Virus record (IMG/VR): IMGVR_UViG_3300036761_003567
Coordinates: 1 to 64,000 of that record
DNA length: 64,000 nt
Source: a virus
Reading direction: 5' to 3' (one strand)
Below are positions 56,446-64,000 of the stretch, piece after piece; the stretch's first letter is position 1, and every line of letters starts with the position of its first letter. The notes below the pieces were generated by a model. That model ran no database searches, had not been told where the DNA came from, and saw nothing but the letters and a program-made list of their open reading frames with translations. Position numbers and translations under genes: made by a program.

Positions 56446-56618
56446 CCCCAAAGGGCTCACATATTGCCATAGGTCGCCCTGTCATTAGCGTCGGCGTTGC
56501 CGAACGCTGCCCCAGGTGCGGCTGGCCTATGAGACGGGTACATAAGTTCGACAGGGAGAAGAGACAGCCGACGCTCGCCCTGGTATGTATCAACAACCAC
56601 TGTAGGTTCTCTCAGTGA
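56394..56618 (+). CDS. small zinc-binding protein
   Basis: 74 residues, GGAGG 7 bases upstream. Starts MACGACGKRREQQGAS (CxxC) and later 'RCPRCGWPMRR' and 'VCINNHCRF': a two-site Cys-rich protein. Overlaps the resolvase-like gene by 52 bases in a different frame. Confidence 0.55.
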   Translation: MACGACGKRREQQGASVAPKGSHIAIGRPVISVGVAERCPRCGWPMRRVHKFDREKRQPTLALVCINNHCRFSQ

Positions 56619-57040
56619 CGCAACTATGCCAATCTCTCCTACTCTGGCTCATGGCCGCCCTGGCCGTCGAGGCCGTCACTGAGATTGTCGTATCATCCAG
56701 CCTATTCTTCGGCCTCCGTACCGGCATTTCGCGTCTTCCAGGCCGGATCGGGGCGTTCTTCGGCGAGCTCGTTTCCTGCGGCTACTGCTTTTCCGTTTGG
56801 GCAAGCGCAGCCGTGGCATGGGCCCTTCCGGGGGCCCTCTTCCCCGGCGAGTATGGCTGGGTTGCCGATATTGCCTTGCGCACGTTCGCACTTCACAGGG
56901 TATCTAACTTCATGCACGGCAAGATAAAGATGGCGTGTGACCGGCCACCCCAGGAGCATGTCCTGACGCTGTTCATCCGGGAGAAAGACGATGACCAAGG
57001 AACTGAAACTGGAACCAGTAATAGTCAAGAGCCAAGCTGA
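56615..57040 (+). CDS. DUF1360-like membrane protein
   Basis: 141 residues from GTG (GTGA overlap). At least three hydrophobic segments ('LLLWLMAALAVEAVTEIVVS', 'GELVSCGYCFSVWASAAVAW', 'VADIALRTFALHR') with the CGYCFSVWAS motif in the second, resembling the DUF1360 'CP.C..fW...' pattern. A short charged C-terminus. Inner-membrane location likely. Confidence 0.65.
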   Translation: MTQLCQSLLLWLMAALAVEAVTEIVVSSSLFFGLRTGISRLPGRIGAFFGELVSCGYCFSVWASAAVAWALPGALFPGEYGWVADIALRTFALHRVSNFMHGKIKMACDRPPQEHVLTLFIREKDDDQGTETGTSNSQEPS

Positions 57041-57305
57041 CATCGTCCAGGCCCTCAAGCCTTTCATGGACGACAAGCATCAGCTCCGGGCTTCACTCCT
57101 GGAAGGCTTTGAGCTGGTCAAAAAGCGAAAGCTGTTCAACGAGAAGACGGATTCCGGTCTGGACGTGGACCAGATGCACTTCTGGGTCGATGATCTTATC
57201 AAGCAGCGGATGGGTGGCAAGCGCAAGGACATGGTCGTCGTCTGGGAGTTGCCAGAAGGGAAGTTCCAGTTCGAACCTCTAACAAAGAAGCTTTCCGATG
57301 CCTGA
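56991..57305 (+). CDS. hypothetical protein
   Basis: 104 residues, overlapping the membrane gene by 50 bases. 'MTKELKLEPVIVKSQADIVQ', then a likely helix-rich domain; no family recognised. Confidence 0.55.
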   Translation: MTKELKLEPVIVKSQADIVQALKPFMDDKHQLRASLLEGFELVKKRKLFNEKTDSGLDVDQMHFWVDDLIKQRMGGKRKDMVVVWELPEGKFQFEPLTKKLSDA

Positions 57306-57606
57306 TCAATCAGTGATGGTGGACCTCGCCCATTATGCCGCCATAAGCACTTGGCAGCCTAAGATGGGCGACATCGTAATCTGGCACGGCTGGTTTACGC
57401 ACTGGTATGGCGTCGTGAACCAGGTCCAGGCCAGTGGGCACGTTTCCGTTATCCGCGGCGGCCTTCCGCTCCTCCTGTTCACGATGGATCAGGATTCCAT
57501 GCAGAGGAAGACGAAGCTGGTTCACATCACGAAGATCAGGGCGTCCCGAGGCGGAGAATGGGCGGCTATTCAGACGGCCAACAATCAGATAACCTGGTTC
57601 GTATGA
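57298..57606 (+). CDS. hypothetical beta-rich protein
   Basis: 102 residues. 'MPDQSVMVDLAHYAAISTWQ', 'MGDIVIWHGWFTHWYGVVNQ' resembles a small SH3-like or DUF-type barrel ('GD.v......y.GvV....'). Coupled to its neighbours. Confidence 0.55.
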   Translation: MPDQSVMVDLAHYAAISTWQPKMGDIVIWHGWFTHWYGVVNQVQASGHVSVIRGGLPLLLFTMDQDSMQRKTKLVHITKIRASRGGEWAAIQTANNQITWFV

Positions 57607-58127
57607 CGCCAACCATCCTCCCCTATGTCCCGCTCCTCGAGCTGAAGGATGTCAAGCCAATTCTCGGGCGCCTTTGTTACTTCATAGAACCCTACAAGCT
57701 GGAAGGCGTCGCTGTAGTCATCTATCTGTCCAAAGGGCTCTTTCACGTAAAAGCCAGCAAGTGGAGTGGAATGACGGTCTCTGCTGACCTGGACGTTACG
57801 AAGATCAAGAAAGGAACGCTGGAAGCAGATATTCTGGCGAGGTGGATACCGCACATCATCAAGATTATGAAGTATGCGAAGATCATCCAGGCAGAGTACT
57901 ATTTCAGTGGGATGATGCTCGTGGACGTAAGGCTATCCGTGGACAAGTTCATCGGACCCGGCATGCTCCGGGACCTCTTTGCCAAGACCATTTCCACCCA
58001 GAAGATCTTGAAGGTCGCGGCTGCGACGGAAGAGGAAATGAAGGGCATAGCCGCGATTCTGAAGCCCTCTGTATACAAAACTATAGTAGCCGGAGATGAT
58101 ATGGTCCCCCTTTACTGCAAGATATGA
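57603..58127 (+). CDS. hypothetical protein
   Basis: 174 residues from ATG at 57603 (ATGA overlap). 'ILGRLCYFIEPYKLEGVAVV', then strands and helices with many hydrophobics, ending 'IVAGDDMVPLYCKI'. No family recognised. Confidence 0.55.
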   Translation: MTPTILPYVPLLELKDVKPILGRLCYFIEPYKLEGVAVVIYLSKGLFHVKASKWSGMTVSADLDVTKIKKGTLEADILARWIPHIIKIMKYAKIIQAEYYFSGMMLVDVRLSVDKFIGPGMLRDLFAKTISTQKILKVAAATEEEMKGIAAILKPSVYKTIVAGDDMVPLYCKI

Positions 58128-58231
58128 AACTCAAGAGACTTCACTCCAACATCGCGGGCGTAACCCTCGTGAGGCCGCTTCCGATGTTCCTAGAAGCGAA
58201 GCGAAAGCGAAAGGCGCGCCGCAACAAGTAG
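58124..58231 (+). CDS. very small basic protein (35 aa)
   Basis: ATGA overlap with the previous gene: MKLKRLHSNIAGVTLVRPLP and a Lys/Arg-rich tail (AKRKRKARRNK). Coupling and position 8 bases before the glycosyltransferase gene support a real product, but it could be a leader peptide. Confidence 0.45.
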   Translation: MKLKRLHSNIAGVTLVRPLPMFLEAKRKRKARRNK

Positions 58232-58238
58232 ATATGTC

Positions 58239-60158
58239 ATGCCCCTCATCGAATTTGTCAATCCGAACCAGCATAGCGTACACTTGATGGGTCCGGACAA
58301 GAAGGTCATCGTCGTAGGCGGCAAGCAGAAGGTCGTCCTCCAGGATTGGTTTTCCAGGTATGCGCCCAACTTCATCCGACCGGTCCGCGGAGTAGAAAGG
58401 GATTCCATCTCCGTAATCAATCCCAATACGCGTCCGCAAGTCCAAGTCGCACGTGCCACCCGACCCAAGATCCCCACTGGCATAAAAGGAATTCGAGTAG
58501 AATATGCGAATCGTGCGATCAAGGTATTGAATGAGCGGCATGGCCATCCGCGCCAGCCAGTAAACATTAGGAACCATGGTCCTATCGTCGGAAAGACGAC
58601 CTTTCACGGGGAGGTCGCGACAAAGTATTTCCAGATGATCATTCCGTCTTTCAGAATTTGCCTTTCCAACGACATTGGCGTCGGCATCTTAAGTTACAAC
58701 AGGCTCGGATCCATCCAGCGACTTCTGGCGTCTATTGCGGCTCACACGAACCTCCAGAGAACAACCGTCTTCGTCAGCGATGAGTCATCCCAGCCGGAAG
58801 TGAAGCAATGGCTGCGGACCGTCGACTGGATCGTCCTTTTGGACAATCAGGAACGTCTTGGGGTTGCAGGGAATACAAATCGCCTCATCCAATGCCTAGA
58901 TAGGTTCAGACATAAGGTCATCCTCAATGACGACGTCGAGATCCTGGCCAATGGTTGGGAGCAGTTTTATCCGGTGGCTACGGCCGAATCCGGGATCCAT
59001 CATTTCTGCTTCAGACAGCTTGGCGTCTATGGCGCAGCAAAGACTGGCGTCGTAGAAACCAGAATCAAGGGCAGGCTCATCAAGTCGGTCCATGATAAGC
59101 CGCAGGGCGCCGTGATAGCCTACGACGATGCCGCGGCCAGGGCCGTCGGCTTCATGGACGAGTCTATGGGGCTCTATGGAATGGAGCACGTCGACTGGTC
59201 CAATCGCATATCCCTTTCCGGCATCCAGCCGCGAGGGTTCCACGACGTGGAGGGCTCGGAGCAGTTCTTCAAGCTCCATAATGAGTCTTCCGCCGTCGAG
59301 GGCAGGGTTCAGCTGCTGCTCAAGGCGCGAGAGCTCTGGGAAAGCGTAAAGACAAATCCTGCTCGAATTCACGTCCAGCGCACGCCGCGTTCAGACGTAC
59401 CGAGCGTAAGCTGCGTCATTCCCTGCCGCGGTTTGGAAAGACAGAAGTCTGTCGATGCGGTCATCGCCTGTATCAAGGGCCAGAACTTCCCCGCCGTAGA
59501 GATCCTGGTCGTCGAGCAGGACGAGACGGAGAAGATCCGCCTGAGCCAGTTCGCTCGGAAGTTATTCATCAGGGCACCACGCGAACAGCCTTTCTGCAAG
59601 GCAGTCGCCTTCAACAAAGGCGTAGCAGAGACGAAGCATCTACAGCTGGTCCTGCAGGACGGGGACATTATCTTCCATAGGGATTATCTTAGAAAGCTCA
59701 TGGGCGTGCTGAAAGGGCAGCAAGGAGCCCACATCGGCAAGGAAGTTATCTACATGGACAGCGCTAGCACGAGTGAGATTATTTCCCAATTCAGAATCAG
59801 CGAGAGCCTGAAGTCGAGCCAGGTCGTCGGTTATTTCGAGGGAGGCTCTCTGGCCTGCACAAAGCAGGCGTACTTCGCCTGCGGCGGGTTCCTAGAGGAG
59901 TTCATCGGCTACGGATGTGAAGACTGCGACTTTTTCAATAGGCTCAAGAACCTCGGAAAGTTCTTCGACGTGCGGACGGAGGCCTTCATCCATCTAGATC
60001 ATGGTCGCCCGCCGGGATGGAAGGAAATTCACGCGAAGAATAAGAAGCTCTTCGCCAATCTCAAGGTCGGGCATGACATGACCCAATTGTCGGGATATTG
60101 TCGCGGAAAGCTGCGTACTGCCGGGTACGGCCCCCTCATGGATAGCCTGGGCATTTAG
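58239..60158 (+). CDS. double-domain GT2 glycosyltransferase
   Basis: 639 residues. An N-terminal ~140-residue region (beta-rich) precedes a first GT-A domain starting 'IGVGILSYNRLGSIQRLLAS' with 'RHKVILNDDVEILANGWEQF' (DxD). A second GT-A domain starts 'PSVSCVIPCRGLERQKSVDA' with 'HLQLVLQDGDIIFHRDYLRK' and 'FIGYGCEDCDFFNRLKNLG' (ED...F..R acceptor-side motif). Two catalytic domains in one chain suggest processive or two-step sugar addition. Acceptor unknown. Confidence 0.85.
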   Translation: MPLIEFVNPNQHSVHLMGPDKKVIVVGGKQKVVLQDWFSRYAPNFIRPVRGVERDSISVINPNTRPQVQVARATRPKIPTGIKGIRVEYANRAIKVLNERHGHPRQPVNIRNHGPIVGKTTFHGEVATKYFQMIIPSFRICLSNDIGVGILSYNRLGSIQRLLASIAAHTNLQRTTVFVSDESSQPEVKQWLRTVDWIVLLDNQERLGVAGNTNRLIQCLDRFRHKVILNDDVEILANGWEQFYPVATAESGIHHFCFRQLGVYGAAKTGVVETRIKGRLIKSVHDKPQGAVIAYDDAAARAVGFMDESMGLYGMEHVDWSNRISLSGIQPRGFHDVEGSEQFFKLHNESSAVEGRVQLLLKARELWESVKTNPARIHVQRTPRSDVPSVSCVIPCRGLERQKSVDAVIACIKGQNFPAVEILVVEQDETEKIRLSQFARKLFIRAPREQPFCKAVAFNKGVAETKHLQLVLQDGDIIFHRDYLRKLMGVLKGQQGAHIGKEVIYMDSASTSEIISQFRISESLKSSQVVGYFEGGSLACTKQAYFACGGFLEEFIGYGCEDCDFFNRLKNLGKFFDVRTEAFIHLDHGRPPGWKEIHAKNKKLFANLKVGHDMTQLSGYCRGKLRTAGYGPLMDSLGI

Positions 60159-61227
60159 ATTGATGTGCTCGGAGCATTCTTTTAAATTCAATTAACGCGT
60201 GATAGCTCCGAGCCAAATTGACCCACACGCATACCAATTGGATGTTATCCTTTAGATAGCCAGTCGAATTCTCTATCCTGTCGATGCTACAGGAATTTAG
60301 ATGACCTCCCTGGAGTCTCATCGGCACTTTCGTGATAGCGCATCGTCCTTTTTGACTCTTATAAAGATCACATAAGAAATCGAGCGTTAAGTTATGGTTA
60401 AAACCCTTTCGTCTTTTGAATATTTTGCTATGAATACGTTGTCTTATTACTCGGAATAAATGTCTGAAGTATGTTCTGATTTTGGTATCATTGGTATTGT
60501 ATTCCCGACCGCCGCCATTTCTAAACTGTTTTAGTGTTTCTCTAAATTCTCTGGCCGTATGTCTTCGACGGCCCAAATTTACCCATTTGCATACCAGTCT
60601 AATATTTCCTTTGTTATACCCCATATTGTTATCGATGCGGTCAATAGATACTGAAAGAAGATGTCTAAAGCAGTGTGTCATTTTAATGCCGGTGGCTTTA
60701 CATCTTCCATTTTGACGTTCCCATAGCTGCATTAGGTATTCAATGCCAAAATCGCAAGGTTTTCGTAGCCTTGCCAGAGCGGATCTGAGGAAGTTTTCCG
60801 GAGTGCTCTCTCTGTGCTGTTTTATGGAGTCGTTGTGCTGCCGTCGCCTAGCCGGGCTACTTTGCCTTTCTCTACTTTCTAGTCTTTTCTTTAATTTCCT
60901 ACACTCATAACAAATATTCTTGCGTTTTGGTCTGAAGCGGGATAACTCGGTAGTGCCACATACGTTGCACCTTGGGGTAAGATTAGTTTGGCTTCTTGAT
61001 AAATGTTCCCTTGCGCGGCACCCACAATGTGGCGGGTATGATTTTGCCACATAATTCACTTCTGATATGCACTTTACGCATTTATTACCACATTCGCAGT
61101 AGAATTTATAGAAAACGCGCTTTGGTTCATGTTGCATATGAAAAGGGCGACTCACCACTTTTAGATGGCCGACGATAGTACCTATCTTTAGTCGCCGATG
61201 CTGCGAATCTATTGGCAAAAAGTACAT
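60136..61227 (-). CDS. homing endonuclease with two HNH domains
   Basis: 363 residues from ATG at 61227 (the longer frame would overlap the divergent gene). N-terminal CxxC/CxC zinc motifs ('FYCECGNKCVKC', 'RCNVCGTTE', 'ICYEC'), then HNH copy 1 'SVSIDRIDNNMGYNKGNIRL' and copy 2 'SCSIDRIENSTGYLKDNIQL', each followed by a Trp/Val-rich helix (VCKWVNLGRRR, VCVWVNLARSY). Related to the single-HNH pair at 17.5-18.5 kb, but here two units are fused. AT-rich. Overlaps the end of the glycosyltransferase gene by 23 bases. Confidence 0.85.
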   Translation of the reverse strand: MYFLPIDSQHRRLKIGTIVGHLKVVSRPFHMQHEPKRVFYKFYCECGNKCVKCISEVNYVAKSYPPHCGCRAREHLSRSQTNLTPRCNVCGTTELSRFRPKRKNICYECRKLKKRLESRERQSSPARRRQHNDSIKQHRESTPENFLRSALARLRKPCDFGIEYLMQLWERQNGRCKATGIKMTHCFRHLLSVSIDRIDNNMGYNKGNIRLVCKWVNLGRRRHTAREFRETLKQFRNGGGREYNTNDTKIRTYFRHLFRVIRQRIHSKIFKRRKGFNHNLTLDFLCDLYKSQKGRCAITKVPMRLQGGHLNSCSIDRIENSTGYLKDNIQLVCVWVNLARSYHALIEFKRMLRAHQSKCPGYP

Positions 61228-61234
61228 AGATGAT

Positions 61235-62221
61235 ATGCGCGTGCTATTACCACATAGACCCGGGGGCGCTTTCAGCTTCATATCAGATGGATGGCTCAAT
61301 GCCTTCATTGCCACGGGTCACCAAGCGCAACGCTGGGACGGCAAACAAAGCTCCTGGAATATATTTGATCCGGATCTGATAATCGCATGTTCTGGCCACC
61401 GCCAACCCATACCCGCACCGCGCGGCAGAACAAAATTGGCCGTCCATGTGAACCCTTACGGGCCAGAAAAAATTAAAGGCATTGATGAGCCACAGGAGGC
61501 TATAAACTGGACTCTCGCGCAACGGCCAGATGCCGTATTCGGATACGGCCACAAAGACGACGGGAGATTCTGGGAGTATTGGACTTCAAAACATGGCATC
61601 CCTTGGGTGCCGATGGCTACGGCCGGGGATGCCACTGTCTTCTACTCCAGGCAAGGTCTAACAAACGCCCCGGTGCCGCGCGACATCCCCATAGGGTACG
61701 TTGGCGGTCGCTGGGATTACAAGGCCAAGAATTTGGACAGATATCTGTTTCCCCTTTTCTCAAACAAGACGCTTGGCTGTAAGGTCCATGGCTGGGGCGG
61801 TTGGCAGCCCGGGATCAGCTCTGGTGTCATTCGGGACGAGGACGTGGCTGGTTTCTTTTCGAGATGCCGAGTCTGCCCCTGCGTTGCCGAACCCCATACC
61901 ACACAATGGGGTATAGACTTGCCGGAGCGCGTATTCAAGGTTATCCTCTGTGGCGCCCTGGCTATCCACGATCCTGTAAAGGGCCTGGAACGATTCTCGA
62001 CGAACATCGTCATGGCCAATGGCCCGATGGAATTCATAGAGCTCTGTGTCAAATGGTCCAGACCGGAGATGGAACCACAGCGGCAGGAACTCGCCCGGAA
62101 ACAGCGAAGGGACATATTAAACGGACACACTTACTTCCACAGGCTGGCAGGACTGCTGAGGACAGTAGGATTTGCAGGGGAGGCGGATAAGATGCTCGAG
62201 CACGCCAAATCAATAGTCTAA
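61235..62221 (+). CDS. glycosyltransferase, GT-B/CgeB-like
   Basis: 328 residues. 'IPIGYVGGRWDYKAKNLDRY' (a sugar-nucleotide loop with GxxG) and 'PERVFKVILCGALAIHDPVK' (the C-terminal 'ps.R.fe..a.G....' motif), typical of GT-B enzymes such as CgeB-like spore glycosyltransferases and phage sugar transferases. Close to another glycosyltransferase, with a homing endonuclease in between. Function inferred. Confidence 0.6.
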   Translation: MRVLLPHRPGGAFSFISDGWLNAFIATGHQAQRWDGKQSSWNIFDPDLIIACSGHRQPIPAPRGRTKLAVHVNPYGPEKIKGIDEPQEAINWTLAQRPDAVFGYGHKDDGRFWEYWTSKHGIPWVPMATAGDATVFYSRQGLTNAPVPRDIPIGYVGGRWDYKAKNLDRYLFPLFSNKTLGCKVHGWGGWQPGISSGVIRDEDVAGFFSRCRVCPCVAEPHTTQWGIDLPERVFKVILCGALAIHDPVKGLERFSTNIVMANGPMEFIELCVKWSRPEMEPQRQELARKQRRDILNGHTYFHRLAGLLRTVGFAGEADKMLEHAKSIV

Positions 62222-62568
62222 GCCGGCTTCTCTTCCCTCTGTTCCGCTTCCAGCTTCGCCACGAGCTTCTTCAAGTCCACGAGCGGTACCTTCTCCAGTT
62301 TGATGCCCTCATCCAGGAAGGCAAAGTCCACTTTCTTCTTTCCGATCCCGTCCAAGACCTTCCGGAGGGCCGCCCCAGAGGCCTTCATCCAGAATTGGGC
62401 CTTTTGCTGGCTAAGCTTCCTACGATATTCCGTCGCAAGCCTGATGATAATGAGATCCCCATCCGCGAGGGAAAGCTTTTCTATTACGGACTTCAGGAGA
62501 GCATCCTTGACGTCGGGCGCTGGTTCGCCGCCAGGCAGATAGGGTGGTTTCGGAGATCCGTTGTTCAT
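62218..62568 (-). CDS. hypothetical protein
   Basis: 116 residues, minus strand. Mostly helical ('DVKDALLKSVIEKLSLADGD', 'QKAQFWMKASGAALRKVLDG') with a Glu/Lys-rich end. Convergent with the glycosyltransferase gene at a 4-base overlap. Unknown. Confidence 0.55.
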   Translation of the reverse strand: MNNGSPKPPYLPGGEPAPDVKDALLKSVIEKLSLADGDLIIIRLATEYRRKLSQQKAQFWMKASGAALRKVLDGIGKKKVDFAFLDEGIKLEKVPLVDLKKLVAKLEAEQREEKPA

Positions 62569-62584
62569 GGGGGTCCCTTTTGGA

Positions 62585-63061
62585 TTATGCGTGTGAAATA
62601 CAGGTAGCCATCGCTATCGTCCTTGCGGACACGAGGATGTTGCCGATATAGAGTTCCTCGACGAGGACAGCCGGCTTGCTCTTGTCGCTATGGAACCAGG
62701 ATTTGGCAAGGAGGAGGGCTTCGTTGGGCCTATACTGTCTTTCTGAGTGCGACCAGGCGAGATTTTGTGGCAGGAACGGATGGCCTTCTATGCTCGCCAT
62801 CTCGCGGTAAGCCCTGTAGTATCGTTCCTCTTTTCCCGTTGGGATGAATTGTGATCTGTCGAGATGCGCTGCAATGAAGACCTTTCCATTACCTGTGCCG
62901 CACGGAGAACCCGTATACCTGACAGTGTAAATAAGGGTACCGGCGCTTTTCATATCACTTATATCGGAAGAGCTACAGATGACGTCTTCTTTGGACGGAG
63001 GGAAGAGAGAACCATCCCTGACGTCGGCCCCCAGCCGGACGGCAAAATGGCTGATTTTCAT
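62585..63061 (-). CDS. hypothetical protein
   Basis: 158 residues from ATG at 63061 (frame extends to 63097). Contains 'FAVRLGADVRDGSLFPPSKE', 'RYTGSPCGTGNGKVFIAAHL' and several Cys residues. No family recognised; coupled to the gene downstream. Confidence 0.5.
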   Translation of the reverse strand: MKISHFAVRLGADVRDGSLFPPSKEDVICSSSDISDMKSAGTLIYTVRYTGSPCGTGNGKVFIAAHLDRSQFIPTGKEERYYRAYREMASIEGHPFLPQNLAWSHSERQYRPNEALLLAKSWFHSDKSKPAVLVEELYIGNILVSARTIAMATCISHA

Positions 63062-63118
63062 ACAGACATTTAAAACAGACTTGGATTCTGCTGTCAATCA
63101 TTTGTGTATCTAATAAAT

Positions 63119-63472
63119 ATGGAACCACTTCGCCTCAGGCTCGTGAAGCAGGCAAAGGAAGAGGAATCAAAGTACTTTCAGAAGTATATCGTCATCAAGA
63201 GAGAGAAGATTGGCGGCCTATTTGCCAAGTTCATGAAGGCCGTCTTCAACGCAGACATCGGCCCCCGGGAAATCGAGACGTTCAAGAGTACGCTGGATGG
63301 CATGATGAATCTCCAGGGCCTCCACTATTTCGTCGTCAATCTGGATGAAAAAGAAGGCCGGGAAGCCATGATCCAGTACTGGCTCTTGAAAGGCTATCCT
63401 CGCGAAGAGATAGAGAAGTGCATCCCAAGTTTAAAGGAAGAAGCCAATGACCAAGCCAAAGGCAAAAGCTGA
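63119..63472 (+). CDS. hypothetical protein
   Basis: 117 residues from ATG at 63119 (a GTG at 63104 in frame is possible). 'MEPLRLRLVKQAKEEESKYF' helical start, 'FVVNLDEKEGREAMIQYWLL' and a Lys-rich end. The sequence taataaata lies just upstream of the ATG; it is reminiscent of the T4 late promoter, though too close to the start to serve as one. Unknown. Confidence 0.5.
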   Translation: MEPLRLRLVKQAKEEESKYFQKYIVIKREKIGGLFAKFMKAVFNADIGPREIETFKSTLDGMMNLQGLHYFVVNLDEKEGREAMIQYWLLKGYPREEIEKCIPSLKEEANDQAKGKS

Positions 63473-64000
63473 GCAGAAAAAGGAAGTCCCACCGTATCCG
63501 GTCGTCCCAGCAGACCTCCGGGAGATGGCAGGCCGGATTCAGTTTAGCCTGAAGCCGAGTCCCTTCGTAGCGGACAAGGCTGCGGACGACTTCGCTACCT
63601 TCGTGACAGCGAACATCAACCATAGCGCCCTCCGTATACTATCTCTGGAAGCTAAGATAAATGGCGACAACCCCACGGTTGCGATCCAGAAGGCGGATGA
63701 AGCCTTCGGCGGAGTTGCGGAATTCATTTTCGTACAATGCCCGTACTGCCACACCCCACTTCACATCATCGACAACATACACCTCGCGAATTGCCCCGAA
63801 GTCCAGAAGAAATATTCCGGCAAGACGGAGCTCTGGACGACTGGGCAGTGCCTGAAGGATTTCCCGGATACCCAGATGAGATCCTGGCTTGCTTCCTACA
63901 TTGCACATCTTTCAGTAATGGCGCCCGGCCCGGTTGCTGAGACGAGCCCGATTCCGCCGCGTCCGGCAGTCATCGACAAGCGCAAGGGGTTGAACGCGAT
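63447..64000 (+). CDS. zinc-binding protein, partial (runs off right edge)
   Basis: Open from ATG at 63447 (GGAAG Shine-Dalgarno) to the last base with no stop, at least 184 residues; it overlaps the previous gene's end. 'MTKPKAKAEQKKEVPPYPVV' start, then 'FVQCPYCHTPLHIIDNIHLA' with later Cys, a CxxCH-type zinc site, and a Pro-rich end. It could be a ring- or zinc-ribbon-type adaptor; the C-terminus is outside the window. Confidence 0.6.
   Translation, partial: MTKPKAKAEQKKEVPPYPVVPADLREMAGRIQFSLKPSPFVADKAADDFATFVTANINHSALRILSLEAKINGDNPTVAIQKADEAFGGVAEFIFVQCPYCHTPLHIIDNIHLANCPEVQKKYSGKTELWTTGQCLKDFPDTQMRSWLASYIAHLSVMAPGPVAETSPIPPRPAVIDKRKGLNA

Noticed and set aside
63104-63120. T4-type late promoter (TATAAATA-like taataaata)
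   Set aside because: It ends directly at the ATG, leaving no room for a transcript leader, and similar AT-rich words occur by chance.
1-64000. tRNA genes and CRISPR arrays
   Set aside because: No T-loop/acceptor-stem combination and no regularly spaced direct repeats were recognised by eye; a tRNAscan or CRISPR finder run would settle it.

Overview
The window is part of a large tailed dsDNA phage genome (Caudoviricetes, contractile tail, T4-like virion logic, probably a jumbo phage). The evidence is a 973-residue tail sheath protein next to neck and tail-completion-like genes, a full phage replication and recombination set (DnaB-type helicase, RecA, SbcC/SbcD-like gp46/gp47, gp32-like ssDNA-binding protein, 5'-3' exonuclease, DNA polymerase III alpha), many overlapping ATGA gene junctions, many small ORFans and no rRNA or recognisable tRNA. 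The sequence is GC-rich with a strong C/G third-position bias; the homing endonucleases and the intein stand out as AT-richer. The host cannot be read from the sequence.

Layout. 1-20,400, almost all minus strand: three glycosyltransferases, tail sheath, tail-completion and neck genes, a collagen-like coiled-coil protein, then nucleotide metabolism (dCTP deaminase, an adenylosuccinate synthetase of PurZ type, a deoxyribose-phosphate aldolase-like protein, a nucleoside deoxyribosyltransferase-like protein), a SWIB protein, a GNAT protein, two tandem HNH endonucleases, a DUF115-like protein and a sigma-like protein. One plus-strand gene at 10.85 kb with a textbook sigma70 promoter interrupts this block. 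20,480-26,100: a second sigma-like gene, then minus-strand SbcC, a metallo-beta-lactamase-fold nuclease and SbcD. 26,159-28,972: a DinG/XPD-like helicase with a LAGLIDADG intein inside its DExH box. 29-34.4 kb: nucleotide-sugar and glycosyltransferase genes, including one resembling plant extensin glycosyltransferases, and a collagen-like fibre protein with a probable frameshift. 34.4-35.1 kb: no convincing gene. 35.1-43.4 kb: an actin-like ATPase and DNA polymerase III alpha in two pieces, separated by about 2.4 kb that holds three coupled small genes and an oppositely oriented homing endonuclease. 43.4-58.2 kb: mainly replication, repair and zinc-ribbon genes on the plus strand. 58.2-64 kb: more glycosyltransferases, a double-HNH endonuclease, and a gene running off the right edge.

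How the parts fit: the DnaE pieces, DnaB-like helicase, gp32-like protein, FEN-type exonuclease, RecA and SbcCD form a largely self-sufficient replisome and recombination system. A divergent family-A polymerase is encoded beside the helicase. The PurZ-type enzyme carries Ser where PurA has its catalytic Asp, which suggests that 2-aminoadenine (Z) may replace adenine in this genome. At least seven glycosyltransferase domains plus a GDP-fucose-synthase-like enzyme point to glycosylation of virion, DNA or host surface.

The most unusual locus is the fractured dnaE. It is broken between the FERF region and the catalytic PDIDVD motif. A DnaE-like fragment and a PD-(D/E)XK-type homing endonuclease lie in the gap, a long RNA-forming inverted repeat sits at the 3' junction, and the frame is broken exactly at the catalytic aspartates.
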